Source of the DNA: Trebonia sp963759545
GTDB taxonomy: Bacteria > Actinomycetota > Actinomycetes > Streptosporangiales > Streptosporangiaceae
DNA: 64,000 bases
Assembly: GCA_963759545.1 (NCBI GenBank)
Contig: CAVXAB010000026.1
Location: 1 to 64,000, forward strand
Direction: 5' to 3'
A model generated the notes under the pieces. The model was not told the DNA's origin and made no database searches. It saw only the letters and a list, made by a program, of their open reading frames with translations. The position numbers were made by a program, and so were the translations under genes. Shown in pieces: positions 16,926 through 25,516 of this stretch. Each line of letters starts with the position of its first letter. Position 1 is the first letter of the stretch.

Positions 16926-17309
16926 CTGATAACCCATGGAATTCAAGTTGCCCGCAGGATCGTGCGCCAGCCGTAAAAAGAGGGCATCTCCCGTGGGAGT
17001 ATCGACGTATCGATCTTCATTTCTCCCTAAGACGGCTTTGCGGGGCCGACGGCGTAACTAATGAAGGGCGCGCCATTCGGCGCGGTTCATCCCTGGCGGG
17101 CGGCGGTTGCCGTCCTGGGCGAGACCGGGCGGCGGGCTGCGGGAGGGCCGCAGCCGTCACAGGTCGAGCCCAATGCCGGTAATTCAAGCGGCGGCCCGCC
17201 GCGGTGCGGGCACCGTCAGCGGTGCGGCGGCCTGCGGTGCCATGTTCCGCCCGGCATCACCGCGGCATCGCCCGTGACCGGCCACCGGACTTCACCGCGG
17301 GCCGGCCGG

Positions 17310-17546
17310 TGCCGTTGACTGCAGTGGCGGGTGGTGACGGTAGGGGACCGTGCGCGCGCTGGGGCGCGGCGCCCGCGGCAGGGCGAAGCATAATCGAAAG
17401 GAATTTTCATGATCATGTGGATTCCGCATCGTATTAGATGCTGAATCCACATGATCATGGTCCGGGGCGCGCAGCCGCCGGGACAAACCGGACAGAACGG
17501 GCACGCGGGGCCGGTGCGAACGCCGGGAGCGCCTAGGTCAACGGCA
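17310..17546 (+). mobile_element. MITE-like element, copy 1
   Basis: A 10-bp terminal repeat TGCCGTTGAC (17310-17319) is matched by its complement GTCAACGGCA (17537-17546). Inside is a 23-bp-arm hairpin (17408-17430 with 17437-17459) starting CATGATCATGTGGATTC, then a conserved ACAAACCGGAC box near 17482-17493. The same hairpin, box and ends recur at 46666-46944 in the opposite orientation. No transposase is encoded. Confidence 0.7.
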
Positions 17547-18180
17547 TTGAGGACGAGCCCTGCCGCCAGCCCGAGGGCCGTGCAGACGCCGAAGGCGTAG
17601 CCGCACTGCCTGAGCGTGACGTCGGGGAAGAACGTGGTGACCAGCGGGGGGCGAGGGAGAACGTGGTCACGGTCCAGACGATGAGGCCGCCCACCCAGTT
17701 CTGCGCGGTGCTGTTGGTCCACGGGCCGAGTACCTGCTTGTCGTTGGCCAGCAGGACCAGCAGGACCAGCAGGACCAGGGACCAGCGAAGGACCAGCAGG
17801 ACCAGGAAGACCAGGGCGGAGGGCAGCAGGATGCCGTTGAGCGCCACGACCCCCGTCGATGACCACGCCGAGGTCGTTGGCCCGCGCGAGCGTGATGACG
17901 GCGGTTCTGGATGACGCCTGCGGCGGTCGCCGTGACACTGGAGTGGACCGGGAACGGCATGGGGAGCGCCACGAAGTCCAAGATCGTCAGGCCGATCAGG
18001 AAACGCTCCAAGTAGCAGTACGACCCGCCAGCCATCACGAACCGCGCGGCGACGCGGTATCGGGCCGCCCGCATAACCGTGCAAGACCCTGGCGGCAGGG
18101 TTCGTAAGGCGCGGTTGGCAAGAACGTATGGATGAGGTGCCCGGTTCAAATGGGGGCCGAAATCGTGAACCTTTGTGAAT
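17537..18180 (-). pseudogene. NRAMP-type divalent metal transporter, C-terminal remnant
   Basis: Pieces in three frames resemble the membrane core of NRAMP Mn/Fe transporters: FLIGLTILDFVALP, AVITLARANDLGVVI, VALNGILLPSALVFLVLL, LANDKQVLGPWTNS and AFGVCTALGLAAGLVLNAV. At least two frame changes are needed (near 17930 and 17640). A GGACCAGCA-type repeat (17750-17810) has expanded a Leu/Val-rich helix. The 3' end runs into the terminal repeat of the MITE-like element, suggesting truncation by it. Family assignment is moderate because the N-terminal signature is missing. Confidence 0.5.
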
Positions 18181-18472
18181 CCTCTGCGAGCCCGTGGCGG
18201 TCGTGCTAGTGTGCGGATCCCCGGGTTCCCAAGGACTTCCAACCCTTGCCCGCGGGTTTTCGCCGGAGAGCTGTGATCGCGGCGATTGCGCGATGTTCGC
18301 CTGACATTCTTGTCCGGGATTTATCGTTACGTTATGTGACCCGACCGGGCCGGCGAGTGAGAGATCCGGGGCCCGAAGCGCAAAGTTTCGTCACTTCTCC
18401 GTTATCGCCGCTTTATGACCTCGTCATGGTCTACTGTGTCGTCTCGGGAGCGTCGACGACAGAACTTCGCGA

Positions 18473-18513
18473 GACGTGGAGGTGGATTGCATGCCGGACA
18501 GGCATCGGTCCGC
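18473..18513 (+). repeat. 41-bp direct repeat, upstream copy
   Basis: Matches 18833-18873 with about four mismatches, exactly 360 bp apart. Both copies include GGAGGTGGATTGCATGCCG, that is, a Shine-Dalgarno and start codon. Confidence 0.85.
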
Positions 18514-18604
18514 ATGGCGCCGTTGTCGGCTGAAGGACCAGGTAGATCGCGGGCCTAGCGGTACGTTCCAGGGGGGTGGGAGGCCGCTGCGCCTGGCGGC
18601 ATGA
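18491..18604 (+). pseudogene. Duplicated 5' end of the secreted-protein gene (37-codon frame)
   Basis: The frame starts MPDRHRSAWRR, parallel to the MPRRHRSARRR start of the gene at 18851, and has the same GGAGG eight bases upstream. It then diverges and stops after 37 codons. It may be a relic of a tandem duplication or a small leader frame; there is no sign that the peptide is functional. Confidence 0.4.
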
Positions 18605-18832
18605 CGGCTGTGCGGGCCACGCCCCACGGCCGGATCCTGGCATTCTCCCGTGACGTTATCTTTCGGTAAGAATTCTCGCAGGACCTTACTGGACTGGACT
18701 GACGGCAAGTGCAGCCGCATAGCTTACGAATGAATTTAGTAGCAACCCCTATGCGGCCCGTATGAGGTCTACCGTCCCCAGCCAAGAGCGAGCAGCAACC
18801 AAGAGCGAGCAGCAACATAGAATCTTCCCTAT
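18605..18832. other. Intergenic spacer with a 17-bp tandem duplication
   Basis: CAAGAGCGAGCAGCAAC is repeated head to tail within about 18783-18816. No gene is seen. The promoter of the secreted-protein gene should lie here. Confidence 0.5.
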
Positions 18833-18873
18833 GACATGGAGGTGGATTGCATGCCGAGGAGGCATCGGTCCGC
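18833..18873 (+). repeat. 41-bp direct repeat, downstream copy
   Basis: The copy at the true gene start; it includes the Shine-Dalgarno GGAGG (18838-18842) and ATG 18851. Confidence 0.85.
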
Positions 18874-20650
18874 GAGGCGTCGGTCGAGACGCCCGCTAGC
18901 GCGTCTCGTAGCCCCTGTCGCCATTCCGGTGGCACTGGCTGTCGCGGTGGGCGCTATCGTCATCATCGTCGACCATTCCGGCGCGAACAACCTTGCTGAC
19001 GCAGCGAATGCTAACTGCGCATCGCCGGCCGCGTATGTAGTGCCGGCCAACACAGCAGGACACGGCCACCACGGGTCAGGCAGCACGGCGTCGCCCACGG
19101 CGGCCGTCTCAAGCACGGCCTCCTCGACGGCGGCCGCCTCAGGCACGGCGGCCCCGACGACCGCCGTCTCAAGCACGGCCACCGCGACAACGGCGGCCAC
19201 CGCGACGGCCACCACGGGGACGGCCCCCACGACACCACCGATCAGCTCGGCGGCGCCGTGCCCGACCGCGTCGGCGACGACCAGCACCGCCACGACGACG
19301 GCGGCCAATGTCAACTGCGACATCATCGTCCCGGCGAACCCGCTGTCAGCCCAAGGACTGGCGACCCCGTACCAGCTCACCGGCCCTGGCGGGATGACCG
19401 CGGCACAGTCCGGCTGCACCATGGCCAACGCGGGCGCACTAGGCGCGTTCGTCCAGGCGACGATCCTGAACCCGCGGACCGGACAGCTCTATGTCTACAA
19501 CCCGCTGGTCATCACCCAGGGCACGACGCCGGCCGCCGCACCGACGGTGCCCAACCTGCCGCGGAACGCGGTGGTCACGATCGAATTCGGGTTCAACGGC
19601 ACCGTCCTCACGCAGGTAGGCGCCACGGCGAACGCCCTTCGGCAGGGCAACTGCGTCAACGGCCAGGGGGGCTCGCTGTTCGGCCAGGTGTCGTTCTGCA
19701 ACGGGACCAACTTCTTCAACGACGCGTTCCAGCTCGAGCGCGAGGGCAGGCTGAGGGTGCCGTCCGCGGGGACCTCCGGCAAGATCGTCGCCTCTGGCGG
19801 CAATCTCGGCACCGGCCAGGACTGCCCGACCGTACGCAACTTCGACATGGTCGACCAGGACCAGTCGGACAACGTGACCAGTCAGTACCTACTCAACCCG
19901 GCGACCGGGCAGACCGCGCAGAACACCACGGCGAACACCGGTAAACTCACCGGCGCCACGTTGCTGACCAACGGCAGTGACAACGCCCTGATCGACTTCT
20001 TCTTGGACCCGACGTTCGGCTGCACCCCGTTCATGGCGCCGGACCTGGGCAACAACAACCAGATGACCTCCTCCCAGGCGCTTGACGAGCTCCTCGCCGC
20101 GAAGAACCAGACGGCCATCACGGCGCTGGTCCCGGAGAACGACGAGATGGTCTTGGACGGCAACGGGAATTTCGACGCCGCCAAGACCAACTTGTACCGG
20201 GCGGAAGTCGGCCAGGCGCCGGTCAACAACCAGAACAACCGGCAAGACAGCCCGGCGATGTACTGCCAGAACATGGTCAACATCCAGACCCCGTTCCTGG
20301 CGGCCAACCAGACGCTGCTCGCGACCGGCGCGTCGCCGGTGCCCGCGGTGGGCAACAACCTGTTCACCTTCCTGGCGAACAGGCTCAGCATGTCCTTCAC
20401 CAACCTCAACTGCCAGACCTTCGGCCTGACCAACCCGGTCACGGCCACCCTGGACGGTAACGGTGTGGCGACCGCGGCGACCTTCAACACCACGCAGCAG
20501 ACGGTGACCAATACGACCGGGACGCCGCCGGCCACGGGGGGGACGCCGACCACGGGGGCGACGCCGACCACCGGGGCGACGACGCCGGCCCAGGGCCGTC
20601 ACCACCGCGGCCGTAGTCACCACCAGTGGATGGACCCCTCCGGGATGTAG
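18851..20650 (+). CDS. Secreted protein with Thr/Ala/Ser-rich stalk
   Basis: 599 residues. ATG 18851 is preferred over 18836 because GGAGG at 18838-18842 would otherwise fall inside the gene. An Arg-rich N-terminus leads to one membrane or signal segment (LVAPVAIPVALAVAVGAIVI IV). A low-complexity Ala/Thr/Ser region follows, about residues 75-155. The folded part then begins NCDIIVPANPLSAQGLATPY and includes FVQATILNPRTGQLYVYNPL, VTIEFGFNGTVLTQVG and several Cys. The C-terminus has TTGATP repeats and a basic His/Arg tail. It resembles, from memory, secreted proteins of filamentous fungi and some actinomycetes; no function is known to me. A strong terminator follows. Confidence 0.75.
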   Translation: MPRRHRSARRRSRRPLARLVAPVAIPVALAVAVGAIVIIVDHSGANNLADAANANCASPAAYVVPANTAGHGHHGSGSTASPTAAVSSTASSTAAASGTAAPTTAVSSTATATTAATATATTGTAPTTPPISSAAPCPTASATTSTATTTAANVNCDIIVPANPLSAQGLATPYQLTGPGGMTAAQSGCTMANAGALGAFVQATILNPRTGQLYVYNPLVITQGTTPAAAPTVPNLPRNAVVTIEFGFNGTVLTQVGATANALRQGNCVNGQGGSLFGQVSFCNGTNFFNDAFQLEREGRLRVPSAGTSGKIVASGGNLGTGQDCPTVRNFDMVDQDQSDNVTSQYLLNPATGQTAQNTTANTGKLTGATLLTNGSDNALIDFFLDPTFGCTPFMAPDLGNNNQMTSSQALDELLAAKNQTAITALVPENDEMVLDGNGNFDAAKTNLYRAEVGQAPVNNQNNRQDSPAMYCQNMVNIQTPFLAANQTLLATGASPVPAVGNNLFTFLANRLSMSFTNLNCQTFGLTNPVTATLDGNGVATAATFNTTQQTVTNTTGTPPATGGTPTTGATPTTGATTPAQGRHHRGRSHHQWMDPSGM

Positions 20651-20680
20651 CCGCTCCGCCGGCTTGCTCCGGCTCGCGGG

Positions 20681-20713
20681 GGAGGCGGTCCCGGCCTAGC
20701 CGGGACCGCCTCC
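20681..20713. terminator. Stem-loop terminator, 15-bp perfect stem
   Basis: GGAGGCGGTCCCGGC and its complement enclose a CTA loop, 30 bp after the secreted-protein stop. No T-run. Confidence 0.8.
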
Positions 20714-20995
20714 TCTCCACCCACTCAAACAGGCCGGCGTCCTGCACGTTGTCGGCCGACCTAACCCATTTGCACGCTTCTGGCCTCGTCATTCAGTTGG
20801 CGAGGCCCGGTTATTGAGGATGACCACCACCGCCATCACGGTGAGCAGGAGGTGGCATTGGGGTAGCGGGCGGGACCCTCGTACAGCGGACACGGAGATG
20901 TTCGCAAGTACGGCTGGGAGCCTATGAGGGCCCCGCGTTTTGGATGCTAGCAGGGGTTCTCATGTTTACCGATTGGTCGTGCTGAAACGCTCCGG
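20714..20995. other. Intergenic region without a recognised gene
   Basis: Lies between the terminator and the 3' end of a minus-strand gene. I see no coding frame with family support and no clear regulatory motif. Confidence 0.4.
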
Positions 20996-22318
20996 TCAGG
21001 ATCGGAAGGATGAAACGTCGGTAAGGACGTCGCTGAGGGCGGCGAGTAGCTGGTCGGCGTGCTCTGGGCGGAAGGGGAGCGGCGGCCTGATCTTGAGTAC
21101 GTTGCCGCGCGGGCCGGTGGCGCTGATGAGAACGCGGCGCTCGCGCATCCCGTTGACGATGGCGGAGGCCTGCTCGGCGGAGGGCTCGCCGGTCGACGGC
21201 GAGACGACGTCGACGCCGAGGTACAACCCGGCGCCGCGCACGTCGCCGAGCACGGGAGAGCCTGCCGCGATCCCGGCGACCCCGTCCTTGAGGTAGGCGC
21301 CGGTGGCGGCGGCGTTGGCGGGGAGCGCGTCGGCGTCGAGGACGTCGAGGACGGCGGTGGCGGCGGCGACGCTGACGGGGTTGCCGCCGAAGGTGTTGAA
21401 GTACCTGGCATTGCGGCCGAAGTCGTCGAGTACGTCTTGCCTGGCGACGAGCCCGGCGACGGGGAGGCCGTTGCCCATCGGCTTGCCCATGGTGACGATG
21501 TCGGGGGTGAGGCCGTGCCGCTGGTAGCCCCACATGTGGGAGCCGGTGCGGGCGAAGCCGGCCTGGACCTCGTCGGCGATGTACAGGCCGCCGGCCGCGT
21601 GCACGATCTCGGGGATGGGGGCGAGGAACCCGGCGGGGTCGGGGAACACGCCGTCGGAGGAAAACACCGAGTCGGCGAGGAACCCCGCGAGCCGCAGGCC
21701 GTGCCGCTCCAGGTCGGAGACGGCCCACGCGACCGCCGCGGTGAAGTTCACTCCCGGGATGGGCGCGGGAACTACCCGGACGTGCGGGCCAAGCGGGACG
21801 TCGGGCCCGAGGCTCGGGGAGAGTTCGGCGAGCGCCGCGGTTACGCCGTGGTAGGCGTTGGCGGTGACGATGACCCCGGTCCCGCCGGTGTGGTGGCGGG
21901 CGATGCGGAGCGCGAGGTCGTTGGCCTCGCTGCCGGTGCAGGTGAACATGGCGTTGGCCGGGGAGGCGAGGTCATGGGTGGCGAGCAGCCGCTCGGCGTA
22001 GCTGATGAGCCCGTCGGTGAGGTACCTGGTGTGCGTGTTGAGCGTGGCGAGCTGCCTGGCGACGGCCTCGGTGACGTGGGGGTGGGAGTGGCCCACGCAC
22101 GGCACGTTGTTGTAGGCGTCGAGGTAGGCGTTGCCTTCCGCGTCGTACAGGTGCACGCCCGAGCCGCGGACGAATGACACCGGCCGGTCGTAGAACAGCC
22201 GGTACGCGCTGCCGAGCGCGCGGTCGCGGCGGCGGATGAGTTCCTGGGTGGCGGGCGGCAGGTCCCCGGCTCGCGAGCCGTCGAAGCCGTTGACCATCAC
22301 CGGGGCTGGCTCGGTCAC
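20996..22318 (-). CDS. Class III aminotransferase-fold PLP enzyme (possible phospho-lyase)
   Basis: 440 residues of the class III PLP family. Key sites are FTCTGSEANDLALRIARHH, the PLP-binding DEV in GGLYIADEVQAGFARTG, and the Schiff-base Lys in DIVTMGKPMGNGLPVAGL. The N-terminal YLDAYNNVPCVGHSHPHV resembles the AGXT2L1/AGXT2L2 branch, which carries out beta-elimination on phosphoethanolamine or phosphohydroxylysine rather than transamination. The gene is 9 bp downstream of a small-molecule kinase gene that could supply the phosphorylated amine. Transaminase activity remains possible. Confidence 0.8.
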   Translation of the reverse strand: MTEPAPVMVNGFDGSRAGDLPPATQELIRRRDRALGSAYRLFYDRPVSFVRGSGVHLYDAEGNAYLDAYNNVPCVGHSHPHVTEAVARQLATLNTHTRYLTDGLISYAERLLATHDLASPANAMFTCTGSEANDLALRIARHHTGGTGVIVTANAYHGVTAALAELSPSLGPDVPLGPHVRVVPAPIPGVNFTAAVAWAVSDLERHGLRLAGFLADSVFSSDGVFPDPAGFLAPIPEIVHAAGGLYIADEVQAGFARTGSHMWGYQRHGLTPDIVTMGKPMGNGLPVAGLVARQDVLDDFGRNARYFNTFGGNPVSVAAATAVLDVLDADALPANAAATGAYLKDGVAGIAAGSPVLGDVRGAGLYLGVDVVSPSTGEPSAEQASAIVNGMRERRVLISATGPRGNVLKIRPPLPFRPEHADQLLAALSDVLTDVSSFRS

Positions 22319-22327
22319 TGGTGCACC

Positions 22328-23404
22328 TCACATTCCGCGGGACGTGCCGCAGGCTGCCCGCATGGAGCGGGTGATCTCGTCGGGCGTGAGCAGTCGCAGG
22401 GCCGCGAGGTGCTCGATCGCTTGCGGTGTCCGCCGGAGCAGGTACCCGCGGTTGGCGGGCTCACGCAGGGCGTTCCACTGCGACACGATGATCCGCGCGG
22501 CGACCCGGGCGACGGCGAACTCGGCGGCCAGGGTGAGGTCGGCGGTGTCGAGCGGTTCCACCGCGTGGTACCCGGTGACGAGGTCAAGGGCGGGGGTGAG
22601 GGGGTCGGGTGCGGTGCCGAGCTGGTAGCAGGCGGCGACGCCGACGTCCATGGCGACCGGGCCGGTGAGTGCGTCGCCGAAGTCGAGGATGCCGGTGATC
22701 CGCCGGCCGTCGGTGAGCAGGTTGTCGCCGTGGAAGTCGGTGTGGATGACCTGGGCCGGCGTCCGTGCCAGCCGTGGCCGGACGTGGCTGTCGAACCGGT
22801 CGAGGCAGTCGGTGAGCGCGGCGCGCAGCCCCCCCGCGGTGACGGTGGTGCGGGCCGGCAGCGCCCGCGAGACTTCCGGCAGCAGGCCGCTGCCGGGCAG
22901 TTCGTCGAGCAGCGGGCGGAGTCGCCAGAAGTTCTGCAGGTCCCACAGGTGGGTCCGCCGCGCGCCCGGGTGACGCAGCCCGCGCAGCGCGACGTTGAGC
23001 CTGGCGAGGGTCGCGCCGGTCTCCCGGCGCAGCGCGGCGCTGACGGCGGCCCGGCCGAGCAGTTCGCCGTCGAGCCACGAGGTCATCTTGACGAGCCGGG
23101 CGGGGCCCTCGCCGCCGGGGATCCGCACCTCGGGCGCACCGTCGAGCGCGGTGCTGACCCGCTGGACGGGCAGGTGCGGCGCGGTGTCCGCGAGGTGCAG
23201 CAGGATGGCGGTCTGGAAGGAGACCGGGTCCGCGGCCCCGTCGGCCACGCTGATCTTGAGCAGCCGGGACTGGCCCGCGCGGGTGGTCAGCCGGAACGCG
23301 TCATCGTGCTCGGCGGCCAGCCGCTCGGCGCTTGCGCTGATCCCGTAGTACCTGAGCGCGATCTCCTCGGCCTGCTCGGGCGTGACACGGGGAACGGCAA
23401 CCAC
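22328..23404 (-). CDS. Aminoglycoside-phosphotransferase-fold kinase (hydroxylysine kinase-like)
   Basis: A 358-residue kinase. The ATP-binding part includes HDDAFRLTTRAGQSRLLKIS; the catalytic loop is VIHTDFHGDNLLTDG, and the metal-binding Asp lies in ITGILDFGDALTGPVAMDV. It sits directly upstream of the PLP enzyme and is probably co-transcribed. This kinase plus class III PLP pairing mirrors AGPHD1/AGXT2L2 hydroxylysine degradation in animals. I infer that it phosphorylates an amino-alcohol; the substrate is not determined by sequence. Confidence 0.78.
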   Translation of the reverse strand: MVAVPRVTPEQAEEIALRYYGISASAERLAAEHDDAFRLTTRAGQSRLLKISVADGAADPVSFQTAILLHLADTAPHLPVQRVSTALDGAPEVRIPGGEGPARLVKMTSWLDGELLGRAAVSAALRRETGATLARLNVALRGLRHPGARRTHLWDLQNFWRLRPLLDELPGSGLLPEVSRALPARTTVTAGGLRAALTDCLDRFDSHVRPRLARTPAQVIHTDFHGDNLLTDGRRITGILDFGDALTGPVAMDVGVAACYQLGTAPDPLTPALDLVTGYHAVEPLDTADLTLAAEFAVARVAARIIVSQWNALREPANRGYLLRRTPQAIEHLAALRLLTPDEITRSMRAACGTSRGM

Positions 23405-23438
23405 GGCACCATCGTATGCGGCGGAAGATCGTCGTCCG

Positions 23439-24677
23439 TCAATAGATCCTGGTATCGGCGTCTTTGACCAGCGGCACGGTCGCCGTGACCGTGGTGCCCA
23501 CGCCTGGCCGGGAGGTGACCGTGAGCCGCCCGCCGATTAGTTCCGCCCGCTCGGCCATCGAGCGCAGCCCGTAGGTGGGTGACGCCGCGTCTTCCGCCCG
23601 TGCCCCGACGTCGAACCCGCGTCCGTCGTCGCTTACCCGCAGCAGCGCCCTGGACTCGTCGCACCGCAGTTCCACGGCCGCCGATCCGGCCTCGGAGTGC
23701 TTCACGACGTTCTGCAGCGCCTCTTGCGCGATGCGGTAGAGCGCGATCTCCATGTGCTCGGGCAGTCGGCTTGTGTCGGCGGCGATGGAGACGGGCAGCT
23801 GGGCGACCGAGCGGGCCAGGGAGGCGAGCGCGTCGGCGAGTCCCAGGTCCTCCAGCACGGGCGGCCTTAGCCCTGCGAGCGCCGCGTGCGCCTCGAGGAG
23901 CGTCAGGTCGGTCAGCTCCCGGGCCCTGGCAAGTTCCCGTCTCGCCAGGTCACCGCCGCGTCCGCGATCGCGGCCAACCGCGTCCGCCGCCGCGTCGAGG
24001 TGGTAGGCGAGGCTGACGAGCCGTTGCGTGATCCCGTCATGTATGTCGCCGGCGAGCCGTCGCCGCTCGGCCTCCTGCGCCGCGATCACCTGCTCGGCGA
24101 ACCGTTCCGCGGCCTGCTCGCGCGCGGCGAGCCGCCGGTGCAGCCGGGCCTGGTGGACCGCCCCGGCGACCAGTTGCCCGATGGACACGAGCAGCCGCAC
24201 GTCCCGCTCGGCGAAGTCCCGCCGTGCGCGGGTGTGCACGTTGAGCACCCCGACGAGCCCGTCGGCGTCGCTCTCCATCGGCACTGACACCATCGAGATG
24301 TAGGAGCGCCCGCCGAGCTCGGGGAAGTACCGGTACCGGGGATCGGCCTCTTTCCCCGCGTTGATCACGACGGGCTGCCGGTGGGAGGCCACCCACCCGC
24401 TCACCCCCTCGCCCACGGGCAGCCGGATCTTGCCGGCGCAGTTGTCGAACGGCGGCGTGGCCCCGGTCAGGGTCAGTGCCCCGCCGCCGTCGTCGAGCAC
24501 GTGCACGAAGCAGACGTCGGTGCCGGTCGCCTCGACGATGAGCTGCGCGACGCGGGTGGCCAGCGGCTCAAGGGCCGGCCCGGCGGATATCGCCTCGATG
24601 ATCCCGACGAGCAGCGCGTTCTCCCGTTCTGGATCGGGCAGCCCAAGCCCGGGCCCGGCGGCGGGCGGCGGGCTCAC
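23439..24677 (-). CDS. GAF-domain sensor histidine kinase (NarL-system type)
   Basis: A cytoplasmic sensor kinase of 412 residues with no membrane segment. A GAF domain spans about residues 25-175 (EATGTDVCFVHVLDDGGGAL to RDVRLLVSIGQLVAGA). The HisKA_3 dimerisation region holds the phospho-accepting His in RRRLAGDIHDGITQRLVSLA. The HATPase domain has LRCDESRALLRVSDDGRGFD and YGLRSMAERAELIGG. It overlaps the downstream response regulator by four bases. The GAF ligand is unknown. Confidence 0.92.
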   Translation of the reverse strand: MSPPPAAGPGLGLPDPERENALLVGIIEAISAGPALEPLATRVAQLIVEATGTDVCFVHVLDDGGGALTLTGATPPFDNCAGKIRLPVGEGVSGWVASHRQPVVINAGKEADPRYRYFPELGGRSYISMVSVPMESDADGLVGVLNVHTRARRDFAERDVRLLVSIGQLVAGAVHQARLHRRLAAREQAAERFAEQVIAAQEAERRRLAGDIHDGITQRLVSLAYHLDAAADAVGRDRGRGGDLARRELARARELTDLTLLEAHAALAGLRPPVLEDLGLADALASLARSVAQLPVSIAADTSRLPEHMEIALYRIAQEALQNVVKHSEAGSAAVELRCDESRALLRVSDDGRGFDVGARAEDAASPTYGLRSMAERAELIGGRLTVTSRPGVGTTVTATVPLVKDADTRIY

Positions 24678-25333
24678 CGGAACACCCCCTCGCGCAGGGC
24701 CGCGGCGACCGCGCCCGCCCGGTCACCGACCCCCAGCTTGCGGTAGATCGCCCGGGTGTGGCTCTTCACGGTCTCGTCCCCGATGACCAGCCGCGCCGCG
24801 ATCGCCCGGTTGGACAGCCCGGCCACCATCAGCCCGAGGACCTCGCTTTCGCGCTGCGACAGCCCGAGCCGCGCCCCCGGCCAGAATTCACCGCTGTCCA
24901 GCCTGGCGGCGGCCGTCGCCGCGCGCGCCGCGAGCACCGGGTCGACCACGGTCTCGCCGAGCCGCACCTGCTCTAGCGACCGCACGAGCTCCTCCCCGCT
25001 CACCCGCTTGAGCAGGTACCCCGCGGCCCCGGCGCGTAGCGCCTGGTAGAGGTACTGCTCGTCGTCGTAGACGGAAAGCAGCACGACCCGGCAGCCGAGC
25101 GAGGCCTCGACGAGCTGCCTGCACAGGTCGAGCCCGCTCGACCCGCGAAGCCGCACGTCGCAGAGCACGACGTCCGGTGCCAGGGCCGTGACGACGGGGA
25201 CCGCGTCCTCGGCGCTGCCCGCCTGCCCGACGACCCGCACCCGCCCGGCGAACCGCGCGAGCATGGCCTTGAGCCCCTCGATGACCAGCTCATGGTCGTC
25301 GACGAGAACGACGCGCACGGGTCGGCTTCCCAT
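24674..25333 (-). CDS. NarL/LuxR-family response regulator
   Basis: 219 residues. The receiver domain has acidic DDHE at residues 12-15, the phospho-Asp in APDVVLCDVRLRGSSGLDL, a switch region VVLLSVYD and Lys in GYLLKRVSGEELV. A LuxR helix-turn-helix closes the protein (LSQRESEVLGLMVAGLSNRA, VKSHTRAIYRKLGV). It reads out the kinase gene it overlaps. Transcription runs away from the phosphoribulokinase gene, leaving a shared 180-bp promoter region that would allow it to regulate carbon fixation; that link is inference. Confidence 0.93.
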   Translation of the reverse strand: MGSRPVRVVLVDDHELVIEGLKAMLARFAGRVRVVGQAGSAEDAVPVVTALAPDVVLCDVRLRGSSGLDLCRQLVEASLGCRVVLLSVYDDEQYLYQALRAGAAGYLLKRVSGEELVRSLEQVRLGETVVDPVLAARAATAAARLDSGEFWPGARLGLSQRESEVLGLMVAGLSNRAIAARLVIGDETVKSHTRAIYRKLGVGDRAGAVAAALREGVFR

Positions 25334-25516
25334 GCTTGACCACGATAAGTGGTCGCCAGGAAAACAACTAGCGCGTAAAGTCCCCGGCTCGTCCCCCCTG
25401 AGGTCCCCCCGCGGGGGGATTCAGGCCACCAGGCGGATACGTAATGTGATTATTTCCCCGTAGTGCCGCACCGGCGACGAGAAGACGACAAGAAGGGGCG
25501 GCGGGAAGGAGCGCGC

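Larger units (their letters stand above)
16670..17060. other. AT-rich intergenic patch
   Basis: Base composition drops sharply relative to the rest of the window between about 16670 and 16980. Only short, unconvincing frames exist. Two sets of direct repeats (separate entries) lie inside. Such patches often mark foreign DNA or silencer (Lsr2-type) binding; that is inference. Confidence 0.6.

Noticed and set aside
16734..16946. 70-residue minus-strand frame in the AT-rich patch
   Set aside because: No ribosome binding site, no family likeness, and the frame is explained by low GC and few stops by chance.
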